Origin: Subtercola boreus
GTDB lineage: Bacteria; Actinomycetota; Actinomycetes; Actinomycetales; Microbacteriaceae
Direction of reading: 5' to 3'
DNA length: 64,000 nt
Assembly: GCF_003399635.1 (NCBI RefSeq)
Contig: NZ_NBXB01000034.1
Coordinates: forward strand, 245,667 to 309,666
Positions 1 through 9,081 of this stretch are shown here, in pieces (within the stretch, counting starts at the first letter, position 1; each line of letters starts with the position of its first letter). Both the position numbers and the translations under genes were made by a program. The notes beneath the pieces were generated by a model, which saw only the letters and a program-made list of their open reading frames with translations, had not been told where the DNA came from and searched no databases.

Positions 1-2
1 TC

Positions 3-230
3 GACATCTTCAGCGAGTGGAAGGATGAACCCGACCGGGAACTGCGCGGCTACCGTGTGGTCTCGTACCCCACGGCGAAGGGTTGTGCGGCGGCCTACTT
101 CCCCGAGGCGAACGTGCTCATCCCCCTGGCGAGCGCCGCCCTCGAAAGCAACACGCCGGTCTCGAAGGCGATCGTGGTGCGGCTCGAGAAGGTTAAGGCG
201 CCCGTCGGCTCGTCCGCCGCTGTGGGCTGA
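3..230 (+). CDS. C-terminal end of YdeP/FdhF-type molybdopterin oxidoreductase (partial)
   Basis: The window opens inside this gene. The last 75 codons are read in frame to a TGA at 228-230. The tail contains GCAAAYFPEANVLIPL followed by SNTPVSKAIVVRLEK, a closing sequence I recognise from FdhF/YdeP-type molybdopterin oxidoreductases, where it belongs to the molydopterin dinucleotide-binding domain at the C-terminus. Such proteins are usually over 700 residues and cytoplasmic, related to formate dehydrogenase but of uncertain substrate. The catalytic part lies outside the window, so cofactor ligands cannot be checked. It converges on the minus-strand DUF1992 gene with about 40 bp between stops. 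Confidence 0.75.
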   Translation, partial: DIFSEWKDEPDRELRGYRVVSYPTAKGCAAAYFPEANVLIPLASAALESNTPVSKAIVVRLEKVKAPVGSSAAVG

Positions 231-269
231 GACCTGTCCCGGTCGGGCCGGGCGGAAGGCGGGCGAGCG

Positions 270-890
270 CTACGCACCGGGGCGGCGTGCGCGACGACGC
301 TCGCGCCACGGCAGTGACCGGTAGGCGGCCTCATCGGCTGCGCGCTGCTGCTCATAGGCGACGAACCGTGCGTCACGCCGCTCGCGCCAGCGCTCGATCT
401 CGGCTTCGACGTCCCGCGTCGCCGTGACGACCGGTGGGCCGCCCTTCAGCTGGCGGCGCGCCTCGACGACCCGGGCATTGAAGTCGTCGAGCAACTCGCG
501 AACGCGCTTCTCGGAGGGTGCGGCATCCACCTTCTCGTCGAGACCCGCACTCTCACTCCGGAGCGTCAGTGCGGGCGGTCCGAGACCCGTGATGTTCTCG
601 CGTTCGATCTTCTGCTTGATCCACCAGTTGGGATCGTAGGCATCGTGGAGGTTGCGAAGCGGCTTGCCGGAGCCCGGCAGATTGTCGAACTCGCCCCGGC
701 GCATCGCCTGCTGGATCGAGATCTCGACGTACTGCGCCCGGGCCTCCATCGATCGCTGCCCGGCGAGGGCGGTGTCGTCCTCCGCCTCCGCCTTGCCGGC
801 TTCGGCCTTGCCGTCTCCCTGCAGCGAGCCGTCCACCTGGAAGCGGGCCACGTTCAGGCGCGAATCGCTTCGCTTCCTGCTTCCACTCAT
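270..890 (-). CDS. DUF1992 (DnaJ-C28-like) family protein
   Basis: A 206-residue cytoplasmic protein. The core segment YVEISIQQAMRRGEFDNLPG followed by GKPL and WWIKQKIEREN is the DUF1992 signature, also found in eukaryotic DNAJC28. No J-domain is present. The N-terminal third is charged and low in complexity, and the C-terminus is an Arg/Glu-rich helical stretch. Family function is not established. The start chosen is the ATG at 888-890 (MSGSRKRSDSR). The frame stays open further upstream, but that extension is basic and unlike the family. The gene faces the preceding partial oxidoreductase and is followed upstream by a 127-bp gap. Confidence 0.8.
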   Translation of the reverse strand: MSGSRKRSDSRLNVARFQVDGSLQGDGKAEAGKAEAEDDTALAGQRSMEARAQYVEISIQQAMRRGEFDNLPGSGKPLRNLHDAYDPNWWIKQKIERENITGLGPPALTLRSESAGLDEKVDAAPSEKRVRELLDDFNARVVEARRQLKGGPPVVTATRDVEAEIERWRERRDARFVAYEQQRAADEAAYRSLPWRERRRARRPGA

Positions 891-1017
891 GTCGCCAAGC
901 CTAGGTTTTGCCGCCGACACCGTCGACCCCCGACGCATGGGTTTCGCGTTCGGCGAAAGCCGCGCATCCGGAGGCCCAGGCGAACGGGGCGTGCAACCCT
1001 CTAACCGATGAGGGCAA

Positions 1018-2163
1018 TCAGTACAGCGTCGCCTCGTCGTTCTTCTGGTACTGCCTGATTTCGTCGGCCCGACCCGTGCGGAGCTTCTCGGTGAACTCCG
1101 GGTCAGCGAGCACCGAACGTCCGAGCGCCACCATGTCGAACTCACCCTGCTCGAACAACTCGAGGAGCGGCGCGATGCTCAGCGACGGCTGCTGCTCGTC
1201 TTCCCCGGCGAGGAACGGCGCCGACACGCCGACCGAGCCGAGGGCGATGGTCGGCAGCCCGGTGAGGTGCTTGGTCCACCCCGCAAGTGTGCGCGTAGAA
1301 TCTTCGAATTCCGGCAGCCAGTAGCGACGGGTCGAGGCGTGCAGGATCGACACCCCGGCGTCGACGAGGGGCGTCAGGATCTGCTCGAGTTCCGACGGCG
1401 TCGACGCGATGCGGGCGTCGTACGCGTTGCCCTTCCACTGCGAGAACCGGAAGTCGATCGGATACTCAGGTCCCACCTCGGAGCGGATCGCCGCGACGAT
1501 CTCCGCCGCGAGCTGGGCGCGGTTGCCGGTGGATCCGCCGAAACGGTCGCCGCGACGGTTCGTGGCCTCCCAGAGGAACTGGTCGAGCAGGTACCCGTGC
1601 GCTCCGTGCAGCTCGATGCCGTCGAAACCGATGCGCTGGGCATCCAGAGCGCCCTGCACGAAGGCAGCGATGATGTCATCGATGTCCTTCGTGGTCGCCG
1701 CGTCGCCCTTCGGAGTGCCATTGGCCCGTAGCCCGGACGGGCTGATCACGGGGGCATCGGGATGCGGCGCCGCGCCCTCGGATCTGGTGACGCCGAGGTG
1801 CCAGAGCTGCGGGAAGATGCGTCCGCCCTCAGCGTGCACGGCATCGACCACGCTCTTCCAGCCCGCGAGCGCCTCGTCGCCGTAGAAGGTCGGGATGCGG
1901 TCGCTCGATCCGGCCGACGGATGATCGACGTAGGTTCCCTCGGTGACAATGAGTCCGAGGTGCGAGGCCCTCCGCGCGTAGTAGTCGCGAACGTCAAGCC
2001 CGGGCACGCCGTTCGGTGAGAAGGCTCGGGTCATCGGCGCCATCACGAGGCGGTTCGACAGGCTGAGCTCACCCGCGGTGAACGGGGTGAAGAGAGGGGC
2101 CGGATCCGCGCCCTCGAGGAGCGTGCCCATGCCGGGTTCGGTGGTGGTGTTCGCAGAAGTCAT
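1018..2163 (-). CDS. NADH:flavin oxidoreductase / old yellow enzyme family
   Basis: A 381-residue FMN-dependent oxidoreductase with the OYE TIM-barrel. Visible are the opening LFTPFTAGELSLSNRLVMAP, the central GFDGIELHGAHGYLLDQFL, the NRRGDRFGGSTGNR segment with its conserved Arg residues, and a C-terminal DMVALGRSVLADPEF phosphate-binding region. These enzymes reduce activated C=C bonds with NAD(P)H in the cytoplasm. Most resemble the alkene reductase/NemA-like class; the true substrate is unknown. The start is the ATG at 2161-2163 (MTSANTTTEPG); an internal ATG at 2130 is possible. A small conserved hypothetical lies just upstream on the same strand. Confidence 0.88.
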   Translation of the reverse strand: MTSANTTTEPGMGTLLEGADPAPLFTPFTAGELSLSNRLVMAPMTRAFSPNGVPGLDVRDYYARRASHLGLIVTEGTYVDHPSAGSSDRIPTFYGDEALAGWKSVVDAVHAEGGRIFPQLWHLGVTRSEGAAPHPDAPVISPSGLRANGTPKGDAATTKDIDDIIAAFVQGALDAQRIGFDGIELHGAHGYLLDQFLWEATNRRGDRFGGSTGNRAQLAAEIVAAIRSEVGPEYPIDFRFSQWKGNAYDARIASTPSELEQILTPLVDAGVSILHASTRRYWLPEFEDSTRTLAGWTKHLTGLPTIALGSVGVSAPFLAGEDEQQPSLSIAPLLELFEQGEFDMVALGRSVLADPEFTEKLRTGRADEIRQYQKNDEATLY

Positions 2164-2212
2164 AGTCGCTCGAACCGGTTGCGGCCGGGGATGATTCCCG
2201 TGTACCCGCCGT

Positions 2213-2413
2213 TCAGAGTGTTCGCGGGTTGCCGTACTCGAAAAAGCCACCCCGTGTGACGGACTGCGTGAGCAGCTCCCAGGCCTCGCCCTGATACCGG
2301 AGGATGCGCTCGGGCTCACCGTCTGCACCGATCGGCAGAGCGACCTGTACCCCATGGTCGGCAGTGTTGGTTCCGCGCAGGAGCAACGCGTACGGAGTGG
2401 GAGAGTCGGTCAT
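2213..2413 (-). CDS. Small hypothetical protein
   Basis: A 66-residue protein starting MTDSPTPYALLLRGTN. It has no signal peptide or membrane segment and ends WELLTQSVTRGGFFEYGNP before a short tail. I do not recognise a named domain. The clean codon use and the position 49 bp upstream of the OYE gene on the same strand suggest a real small gene, possibly co-transcribed with that flavoprotein. The ATG at 2411-2413 is preferred over an upstream in-frame extension that is Arg-rich and low in complexity. Its role is unknown. Confidence 0.6.
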   Translation of the reverse strand: MTDSPTPYALLLRGTNTADHGVQVALPIGADGEPERILRYQGEAWELLTQSVTRGGFFEYGNPRTL

Positions 2414-2491
2414 CCGTTCGACTGTACGCCCCGCGCCGACCCGCAGTCGCCCGCCTCGGCGGCGACCAGCGGCGACAGGCGACGACACAGG

Positions 2492-3472
2492 TCAGCGCAG
2501 GTAGGCGTTCACGATGAGGTCCCCCCGGATCTCCCGCAGACGCTCGAGGATGCGCTCGATCAGCGGGGCCGTCACCCCGCCGGCCACGAGGTCGAACCCG
2601 CCGAGCGGCCGGAGCTTGCCGCAGCGCACCCGGATGACCTCCCAGCCGGCTTCGCGAAGCAGCCGGTCCTTGCGGCGGTCCGTGGCCTCGCGGGTGCCCA
2701 CATGTTCGAGCCCGAACTTTCCGATCGTGTCGTACTCGATGGCGACCTTCAGCTCTACCAGAACGATGTCGGGCCACACCTCCCTGTGCGCGAAGAACGG
2801 CCTCCGCACCTGCACCGCGTTCGCTGCGCGGAGGTCGATGTCGAGCCGTTCGGCGAGCCGGCTGCGCAGATCGCCCTCGGCGGCGGATGCCGGTCGTGGG
2901 GCCCGCCCGCTGTGGAACGCCTCACCCGCTGGGTGGGCCGCCAGGGTGGTGCGCGTCGGTGGAGAGTGGGTCCGCGAAGTGTGGGTCGGCGGGGTGCTGG
3001 TCGGCGGGGTGCTGGTCGGGCGGGGAGGTGGGACGCCGCCGACGGCAGAGCGCGGACCGACTCTCCGGGCATCCGGAGCCGCCTGCTGGTCGACCGGGAG
3101 TTGACGATTCACGATCCGCTTCGGCGCCGCGAGCGCCAGGCAGTCGGGACACCACGATGACCTGCGGCGAACCCCGCCCGGTCTGTGGCGCTGCTCGTCG
3201 GGTGTCGCCACGAACACGTGTCCGGCGTCGCACTGCCAGGTGAGGTACACCTCGGCGGCGGGCGGGATCTGCGTCAGCGTGATGTTGCGGTTCAGGTCGG
3301 GGTGGTACTGGCGCACGAGCACGGGGTAGCGCTCCCATTCAGTGCGGTACGCCCCGATCTCATAGGGCACGTCGCGCTCTTTCGAGCGCTGGCGCCTCGC
3401 CCACCATGCCTCGATGTTCTCTGCCACGGCCAGATCGTAAACCGAACCTCCGACAGCAGACCAGATCGGCAA
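2492..3472 (-). CDS. Zinc-ribbon plus DUF559/Vsr-like endonuclease-fold protein
   Basis: A 326-residue protein with three parts. Residues about 70-115 hold a probable zinc-binding module: LTWQCDAGHVF, then SSWCPDC. Residues about 130-185 are a Pro/Thr/Arg-rich linker containing the near-repeat TSTPPTSTPPTHTS. The last 140 residues resemble the PD-(D/E)XK fold of DUF559/Vsr-like proteins: PDIVLVELKVAIEYD, a conserved KDRLLREAGWEVIRVR helix-strand, and a C-terminal helix. In the family the acidic pair and following residues bind metal for DNA cleavage; here the canonical Lys after EYD is not obvious. The target is unknown. The gene stands alone, 78 bp upstream of a small hypothetical and divergent from the secreted nuclease gene. 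Confidence 0.7.
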   Translation of the reverse strand: MPIWSAVGGSVYDLAVAENIEAWWARRQRSKERDVPYEIGAYRTEWERYPVLVRQYHPDLNRNITLTQIPPAAEVYLTWQCDAGHVFVATPDEQRHRPGGVRRRSSWCPDCLALAAPKRIVNRQLPVDQQAAPDARRVGPRSAVGGVPPPRPTSTPPTSTPPTHTSRTHSPPTRTTLAAHPAGEAFHSGRAPRPASAAEGDLRSRLAERLDIDLRAANAVQVRRPFFAHREVWPDIVLVELKVAIEYDTIGKFGLEHVGTREATDRRKDRLLREAGWEVIRVRCGKLRPLGGFDLVAGGVTAPLIERILERLREIRGDLIVNAYLR

Positions 3473-3620
3473 GAAGTTCTGCGAGGCTCTTGTCGCAATC
3501 CGTATTTAATGAGGTAATTTCAGGTGTTGATTCCTGTGGGAGTCATTCGGCCGGGGGCCTGCGACGTCGCGTCGGAGGGCCGAGTCCACCCAGCCGATGA
3601 TCCTCCCGAAAGGGGTCGCA

Positions 3621-5630
3621 ATGCCTCACGATCCACACCAGAAGCGGCCCGCGGGCCTCCGCCTGAAGCTTTCCAACAAGGTTGCCGTCGCGACCGTGGC
3701 GCTCGCCACGCTCACCGCCGTGAACCTCGTGTCCCCGATGCCGCGGGCAGAGGCGGCGTCCGTTTCGATCGCGACCATCCAGGGAACGTCCGCGTCCAGC
3801 CCGTTCGTCGGCAGCTCCGTCACCACGACCGGTTTCGTGACCGCCGCCTATGCCACCGGCGGGCTGAACGGGTATTTCCTCCAGTCGGCGGGCACGGGAG
3901 GCGTCGTCGACCCGCGCACGCATCGCGCCTCCGACGGCATTTTCGTCTACCTGGCCGGCACACCCCTCTCCGCACGGATCGGCGACTATCTCCAGGTGTC
4001 GGGCCTCGTCTCGGAGTTCGGCGGTCTCACCCAGCTGTCGCCGCCCACCGCCGGCGCGATAGTTCCGCTCGACCCGACGGGCGTGACTCCGCCCCTACCC
4101 GCAGCGACGAAGTACCCGGCCACAGACAGCGATCGGGAATCCCTTGAAGGGATGCTCATCCAGCCTGCTGGCGACTTCACGGTCACCGGCCTGCAGTCCT
4201 CGGCCCAGTACGGGCAGATCGAGCTCGCCGCCGGCACCGTTCCCCTGGCCGCGCCGGCGAGTGTCGCTGCCGTCGGCAGCGCGGAGTACGCGGCCACCGT
4301 CTCGAACAACAGGGCCAGGGCCGTCTGGCTCGATGACGGGGCGACCACCTCGTTCACTTCTGCGGCCGGTTCAGCGAAACCTCTCCCCTATCTCTCCGGC
4401 CCCGTTCGTGTCGGCGCACCCGTCACCTTCACCCACCCGGTCGTGCTCGACTACCGCAACAGCGCCTGGCGGTTCCAGCCCACGACCGAGGTGACCGGCG
4501 CGAACGAAGCCACCGCTTCTCCCGCCCGGTTCGGCTCCACTCGCACAGCGGCGCCCACAGACGTGGGAGGCAGCATCCGACTGGGCACGTTCAACGTGCT
4601 GAACTTCTTTCCGACCACAGGCGACGAACGCTCCGGATGCACGTACTTCTCCGACCGCGCGGGCAGTCCCGTCACCGTGAACAACAGCGACGCCCCGGGC
4701 TGCGGAGTGAGGGGCGCGGCGACCCGCGCCCACTTCCTGCAGCAGCAGTCGAAGATCGTGAGTGCGATCCTGGCGTTGGGTGCCGACATCGTGTCGCTGG
4801 AGGAGATCGAGAACTCTGCGAAGCTCGGGATGCCCCGCGACCATGCGCTCGGGGTACTCGTCGATGCCCTGAACGCGGCCGATCGTCGCGCTGACTGGCG
4901 CTTCGTGCCCTCCCCTGCCGCGGTTCCAGCCCTCGCAGACGAAGACCTGATCCGAACGGGATTCGTCTATCGGTCCTCGGTGGCGGAACCGGTGGGCCCG
5001 ACGTCGATCCTGATCGGATCGGCTCCCTTCGACAACGCGAGGGAACCCGACGCGCAGGCCTTCCGGCCGGTGTACGCGACCGCCGAGGAGACGTTCCTGG
5101 TGGTCTCCAACCATTTCAAGTCGAAGTCGGGTTCAGAGGCGAAGGGCGACAACGTCGACACCGGCCAGGGCGCCTTCAACGGCGACCGCACCAGGCAGGC
5201 ACTCGCGCTGCTCGACTTCACGAAGACGGTGAGCAGAGCGAGCGGCACCGACCGCGTCTTCCTCGTCGGCGACTTCAACGCGCTGTCTCACGAGGATCCG
5301 GTGCTCGCGATCATGGCGGCCGGGTTCGCCGATCTCGGGGCCGGCACTGGCAAGGCCTCCTACAGCTTCTCCGGGGAGTCAGGATCGATCGACCACATCT
5401 TCGCCTCCGCCGAGGCACAGGCCCTGGTCACCGGAACGGACATCTGGAACATCAACTCGGTCGAAGCGCCGGTGCGCCAGTACTCGGCCGCCAATGCGAA
5501 CGTTTCGACCTTCGTGAATCCGAAAGACCCGTTCCGGTCATCCGATCACGACCCGCTCGTCGTCGGTCTCGCTCTGCCGCAGCACACGCCACCCACCATT
5601 CCGAACCCCCCGGCTGGAGAATCACGATGA
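3621..5630 (+). CDS. ExeM/NucH-family secreted endonuclease
   Basis: A 669-residue exported nuclease. A Sec signal peptide (LSNKVAVATVALATLTAVNL, cut near PRAEAAS) is followed by an OB-fold YhcR-like domain (about residues 40-290) and an endonuclease/exonuclease/phosphatase domain from GTFNVLNFF. Catalytic landmarks are LEEIEN (metal Glu), FLVGDFNAL (Asp/Asn), GSIDHIF and RSSDHDPLVV (His). The family degrades extracellular DNA non-specifically. The start at ATG 3621 has AAAGGGG 6 bp upstream at 3609-3615; an earlier in-frame ATG lacks this. It overlaps the next gene (ATGA, 5627-5630), so the two are translationally coupled, fitting a DNA-scavenging pathway. No cell-wall anchor motif is visible. 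Confidence 0.9.
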   Translation: MPHDPHQKRPAGLRLKLSNKVAVATVALATLTAVNLVSPMPRAEAASVSIATIQGTSASSPFVGSSVTTTGFVTAAYATGGLNGYFLQSAGTGGVVDPRTHRASDGIFVYLAGTPLSARIGDYLQVSGLVSEFGGLTQLSPPTAGAIVPLDPTGVTPPLPAATKYPATDSDRESLEGMLIQPAGDFTVTGLQSSAQYGQIELAAGTVPLAAPASVAAVGSAEYAATVSNNRARAVWLDDGATTSFTSAAGSAKPLPYLSGPVRVGAPVTFTHPVVLDYRNSAWRFQPTTEVTGANEATASPARFGSTRTAAPTDVGGSIRLGTFNVLNFFPTTGDERSGCTYFSDRAGSPVTVNNSDAPGCGVRGAATRAHFLQQQSKIVSAILALGADIVSLEEIENSAKLGMPRDHALGVLVDALNAADRRADWRFVPSPAAVPALADEDLIRTGFVYRSSVAEPVGPTSILIGSAPFDNAREPDAQAFRPVYATAEETFLVVSNHFKSKSGSEAKGDNVDTGQGAFNGDRTRQALALLDFTKTVSRASGTDRVFLVGDFNALSHEDPVLAIMAAGFADLGAGTGKASYSFSGESGSIDHIFASAEAQALVTGTDIWNINSVEAPVRQYSAANANVSTFVNPKDPFRSSDHDPLVVGLALPQHTPPTIPNPPAGESR

Positions 5631-7897
5631 AACGCGCCCTCGTCCTCACGCTCGCTGCAACGCTCGGCCTCACCAGCGCGGCCGGGCTGGGTGCCTTCAC
5701 GGCAACCAGCGCCTCGGCCGCATCGAGCGTCACCATCGACCTGCTGAGCATCAACGACTTCCATGGCAGGCTCTCCGCCGAGGGCGTCATCGCCGGGGCC
5801 GCGGTTCTGGCGGGGGCCGTGAACCACTACACGGCTCTGAATCCCGACACGCGACTGATCTCAGCCGGAGACAACATCGGCGCTTCGACGTTCACCTCGT
5901 TCATCCAGCAGGACAAGCCGACGCTCGATGCTCTCAACGCGATGGGACTCGCTGCGTCTGCGCTGGGCAACCACGAATTCGACCGGGGTCGGGCCGACAT
6001 CGATGGGCGCGTGCGCACCGCCGCCGCCTTCCCGTACCTCGCAGCCAACCTTTACGACACAGCCACCGGCAGACCGGCCTACGACCAGTTCTCGATCTCC
6101 GTGATCGACGGTGTGAGAGTGGGCTTCATCGGCGCGGTGACAGAGCAGCTGCCGACCCTGGTCAGCGCAGGATCTCTACCGGGGCTCGAGGTGAGGAGCA
6201 TTGTTCCGGAGGTGAACGCTGTGGCCGACCGGCTCTCCGATGGCGACGCTGCCAATGGAGAGGCCGACGTGGTCGTTCTGCTCGTGCACGAGGGAGCGGC
6301 CACCTCCGGTGTGGGTTCGTCGACGGACACGTCGACCTTCGGCCGCATCGTCTCAGGCGCCGACGCGAACGTCGATGCCATCGTGTCGGGGCACACGCAC
6401 CAGAGTTACACCCACACGATTCCGGTTCCAGGGTGGCCGGCCGGGCTTGATCGTCCCGTGATACAGGCCGGGGAATACGGCGAGACGATCGGCCACCTGT
6501 CCGTGGTGGTCGACGGTGCGACGCACCGGCCGCAGGCGATGACTGCAGAGCTGGTGCCCCTCACCAATCCCAACAAGACACCACGGTTCACTCCCGACCC
6601 GGCTGTCGCGGGGATCGTCTCGGCGGCCGAGGCCTACGCCTCGGTGCCCGGCTCCGTCACGGTCGGCACCATCACCGCCGACCTGAACAAGGCGAGGCAG
6701 TCCGACGGAAGCGACAACCGGGGTGGCGAATCCACGCTCGGCAACTTCGTGGCCGATGCGCAGCTCGAGGCGACGGCAGACATCGGCACCCAGATCGCGC
6801 TGATGAACCCCGGCGGACTGCGGGTCAACCTCACCTACGCTTCGAGCTCCGCCAAGGATCCGGACGGCAATGTGACCTACAGCGAGGCGAACGCTGTGCA
6901 GCCCTTCGCGAGCACCCTCATCGCTCTCGACCTGACGGGCGCCCAGCTGAAGGCCGTGCTGGAGCAGCAGTGGCAGCCCACCGGGGGCGGACGACCGTTC
7001 CTCAAGCTCGGAGTGTCGCGGGGCTTCCAGTACCTCTACGACCCGACCGCCCCGAAGGGCTCCCGTGTGCTCCGAATGACGCTCAACGGTGCGGCTCTCA
7101 GCGCGACGACGACCTACCGGGTGGTGGCCAACAAGTACCTCGCCGACGGCGGTGACAACTTCACGTCCTTCACGGGCGGCACGAATCGTTCCGACACTGG
7201 CAGGATCGACCTGGATTCGATGATCGGTTCCTTCACGAAACACCCAGCGGTGAGCCCCGATCTCGCACAACGCGCTGTCGGCGTGCACTTGGGCGCCAGT
7301 GCTATGGGTGGTTTCGCCCCGGGCGACACCGTCACGATGGCGCTGTCCTCGCTGCTCTTCAGCGGCGGGGAGGCTCCCGCCGGCAGCGTCGAAGTCCTTT
7401 ACCGTGGAGAGGTCATCGGCCGGTCAGCCATCGACCCCGCCGTGGTGGACACGACCGACGAGGTGGGTCGCGCCACCGTCACCGCGACTCTTCCGGGCGA
7501 CGGTGAGGCAGGAGGCGCCGTGCTGACCGTGCGGGTGCCTGCGACCAGAACGTCGATCGACGTGCCCATCACTGTGCGGGCAGTCGCCCCGCTGGCCGCT
7601 TCCGCGCTGACGGACGGGAACGCTCAGAACTTCGGCGCGGTGAGCATCACTCCGGCTGCGGCAGCGGCGGGAACCACGGTGCAGGTGCAGGTCGCGGGGC
7701 ACGAGGGTCGCACCGTCAGCGTCGTCGGCTACGCACCGCAGATGCCTCTCACGACAGGAGTCGTCGCGGGTGGCCGTGTGGGAGTTCGGATCCCTGCGGG
7801 CTACAGCCCCGGCGTGCATCCCGTTGCCGTCTACGCGGGCGACGGTTCGCTGATCGGGTGGGCGTCGGTCACCGTCGCGGCGCGCGGACGTCTGTGA
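5627..7897 (+). CDS. Secreted bifunctional metallophosphatase/5'-nucleotidase
   Basis: A 756-residue protein with a Sec signal (about residues 1-31, ending ATSASAASS). The calcineurin-like metallophosphatase domain shows the metal ligands in order: LLSINDFHGRL, SAGDNIG, ALGNHEFDRG, LLVHEGA and IVSGHTHQSY. The 5'-nucleotidase C-terminal substrate domain follows (about residues 340-530: GNFVADAQLEA, NPGGLRVNL, YLADGGDNF). The last 200 residues form Ig-like repeats without an LPXTG motif. The UshA/YfkN-like family hydrolyses nucleotides or cyclic nucleotides outside the cell. The start overlaps the nuclease stop by 4 bp, so the pair probably acts in sequence: DNA to nucleotides to nucleosides and phosphate. 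A short GC-rich direct repeat follows the stop. Confidence 0.92.
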   Translation: MKRALVLTLAATLGLTSAAGLGAFTATSASAASSVTIDLLSINDFHGRLSAEGVIAGAAVLAGAVNHYTALNPDTRLISAGDNIGASTFTSFIQQDKPTLDALNAMGLAASALGNHEFDRGRADIDGRVRTAAAFPYLAANLYDTATGRPAYDQFSISVIDGVRVGFIGAVTEQLPTLVSAGSLPGLEVRSIVPEVNAVADRLSDGDAANGEADVVVLLVHEGAATSGVGSSTDTSTFGRIVSGADANVDAIVSGHTHQSYTHTIPVPGWPAGLDRPVIQAGEYGETIGHLSVVVDGATHRPQAMTAELVPLTNPNKTPRFTPDPAVAGIVSAAEAYASVPGSVTVGTITADLNKARQSDGSDNRGGESTLGNFVADAQLEATADIGTQIALMNPGGLRVNLTYASSSAKDPDGNVTYSEANAVQPFASTLIALDLTGAQLKAVLEQQWQPTGGGRPFLKLGVSRGFQYLYDPTAPKGSRVLRMTLNGAALSATTTYRVVANKYLADGGDNFTSFTGGTNRSDTGRIDLDSMIGSFTKHPAVSPDLAQRAVGVHLGASAMGGFAPGDTVTMALSSLLFSGGEAPAGSVEVLYRGEVIGRSAIDPAVVDTTDEVGRATVTATLPGDGEAGGAVLTVRVPATRTSIDVPITVRAVAPLAASALTDGNAQNFGAVSITPAAAAAGTTVQVQVAGHEGRTVSVVGYAPQMPLTTGVVAGGRVGVRIPAGYSPGVHPVAVYAGDGSLIGWASVTVAARGRL

Positions 7898-7977
7898 CGG
7901 CCGGCCGGAGGGCTGCGGCGGCCCGGGTGGAGGCTGCGGCCCGGGTGGGGGGCGGCGGCCCAGCGGGCAGCGACTTC

Positions 7978-8988
7978 TCAGGCTGGGCGGTTGAGCGCCC
8001 GGAGCGCACGGTCAGACGAGCCGCCGAGCCCCCACTTCGTTGAGAAAGCGTCGATGGTCGAGAGCTGTTCGGGCGTGAGGACCCCGATGCTCGACGAGTG
8101 GCGGCCTGGCTCCTGGGAGACGAGATGAGCGTCGAGTGCGGAGGCGTGGTCGGAGGCGGGGTCCGAGCCTGAAGCGGTGTCAGGGTCGAGATCCAGGTCC
8201 CGCACGACCTCGACCACTCGAGGTGCCACCGCGAGGTAGTCGCTCGCCGCGGCGAGTCGCGCCCGCACCGACGCTGACAATGGGGCAGCGGGATCGGCCG
8301 CCGCCGCGACGATGCCCGCGAGGTCGCCGTGTTCCGCGAGCAGGGTCGCGGCGGTCTTCTCCCCGATGCCGGCGACGCCGGGCAGTCCATCCGAGGCGTC
8401 TCCCCGCATGACGGCGAAGTCGACATACTGACGGGGCGAGATCCCGTACTTCGACACGATCACCTCATCGGTGACGAGTTCGAGGCGGCTCATTCCGCGC
8501 GCCGTGTAGATGACGCGGACCTGGGCGCGATCATCCACCAGCTGGAAGAGATCGCGATCACCGGTGACGACGTCGACCGGGCCCGTCGCCCGGGTCGCGA
8601 GAGTGCCGATCACGTCGTCGGCCTCGTGGTCGGTCGCCCCGACGATCGGGATGCCGAAGGCCGTGAGAACCTCCCTGATCAGAGGAATCTGCTGCGTCAG
8701 GAGCTCGGGGACCTCCTCGACGTCGACTCCCCCGGCAACCTCCTGCGCAACGCGGTGCTGTTTGTACGACGGAATCAGGCGCACCCGCCACGAAGGCCGC
8801 CACGCATCGTCCCAGCAGGCGACGATATCGGTGGGCGAGAAGTCCGCCACCAGCTTGGCGACCATGTCGAGCAGGCCACGCACGGCGTTGACCGGGGATC
8901 CGTCGGGCGCCCGAACCGTGTCCGGCACGCCGTGGAAGGCGCGGAAGTAGAGCGAAGCGGTGTCGAGGAGCATCAGTCGCCCAGTCAT
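7978..8988 (-). CDS. 5'-3' exonuclease (FEN/T4 RNase H fold)
   Basis: A 336-residue stand-alone 5'-3' exonuclease matching the N-terminal nuclease domain of DNA polymerase I. The opening LMLLDTASLYFRAFHGVPD, the acidic cluster DHEADDVIGTLA, VVTGDRDLFQLV and the helix-hairpin-helix GVAGIGEKTAATLLAEHG are all present, so the metal-binding acidic residues and the DNA-binding HhH look intact. Expected role: cytoplasmic removal of RNA primers or flaps, alongside a separate polymerase I. The length is normal for actinobacterial stand-alone copies. The start is ATG 8986-8988. It converges on the nucleotidase gene and is divergent from the LLM oxidoreductase gene. Confidence 0.92.
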   Translation of the reverse strand: MTGRLMLLDTASLYFRAFHGVPDTVRAPDGSPVNAVRGLLDMVAKLVADFSPTDIVACWDDAWRPSWRVRLIPSYKQHRVAQEVAGGVDVEEVPELLTQQIPLIREVLTAFGIPIVGATDHEADDVIGTLATRATGPVDVVTGDRDLFQLVDDRAQVRVIYTARGMSRLELVTDEVIVSKYGISPRQYVDFAVMRGDASDGLPGVAGIGEKTAATLLAEHGDLAGIVAAAADPAAPLSASVRARLAAASDYLAVAPRVVEVVRDLDLDPDTASGSDPASDHASALDAHLVSQEPGRHSSSIGVLTPEQLSTIDAFSTKWGLGGSSDRALRALNRPA

Positions 8989-9081
8989 GAGCCGATCATC
9001 CCACGCCGAGCCACCGCGCGCCCGCTCGCGTATCAGGCCCAGCGCATCGGTTTAGGCTTGAACCGCACCCAGAAGGAGCCC

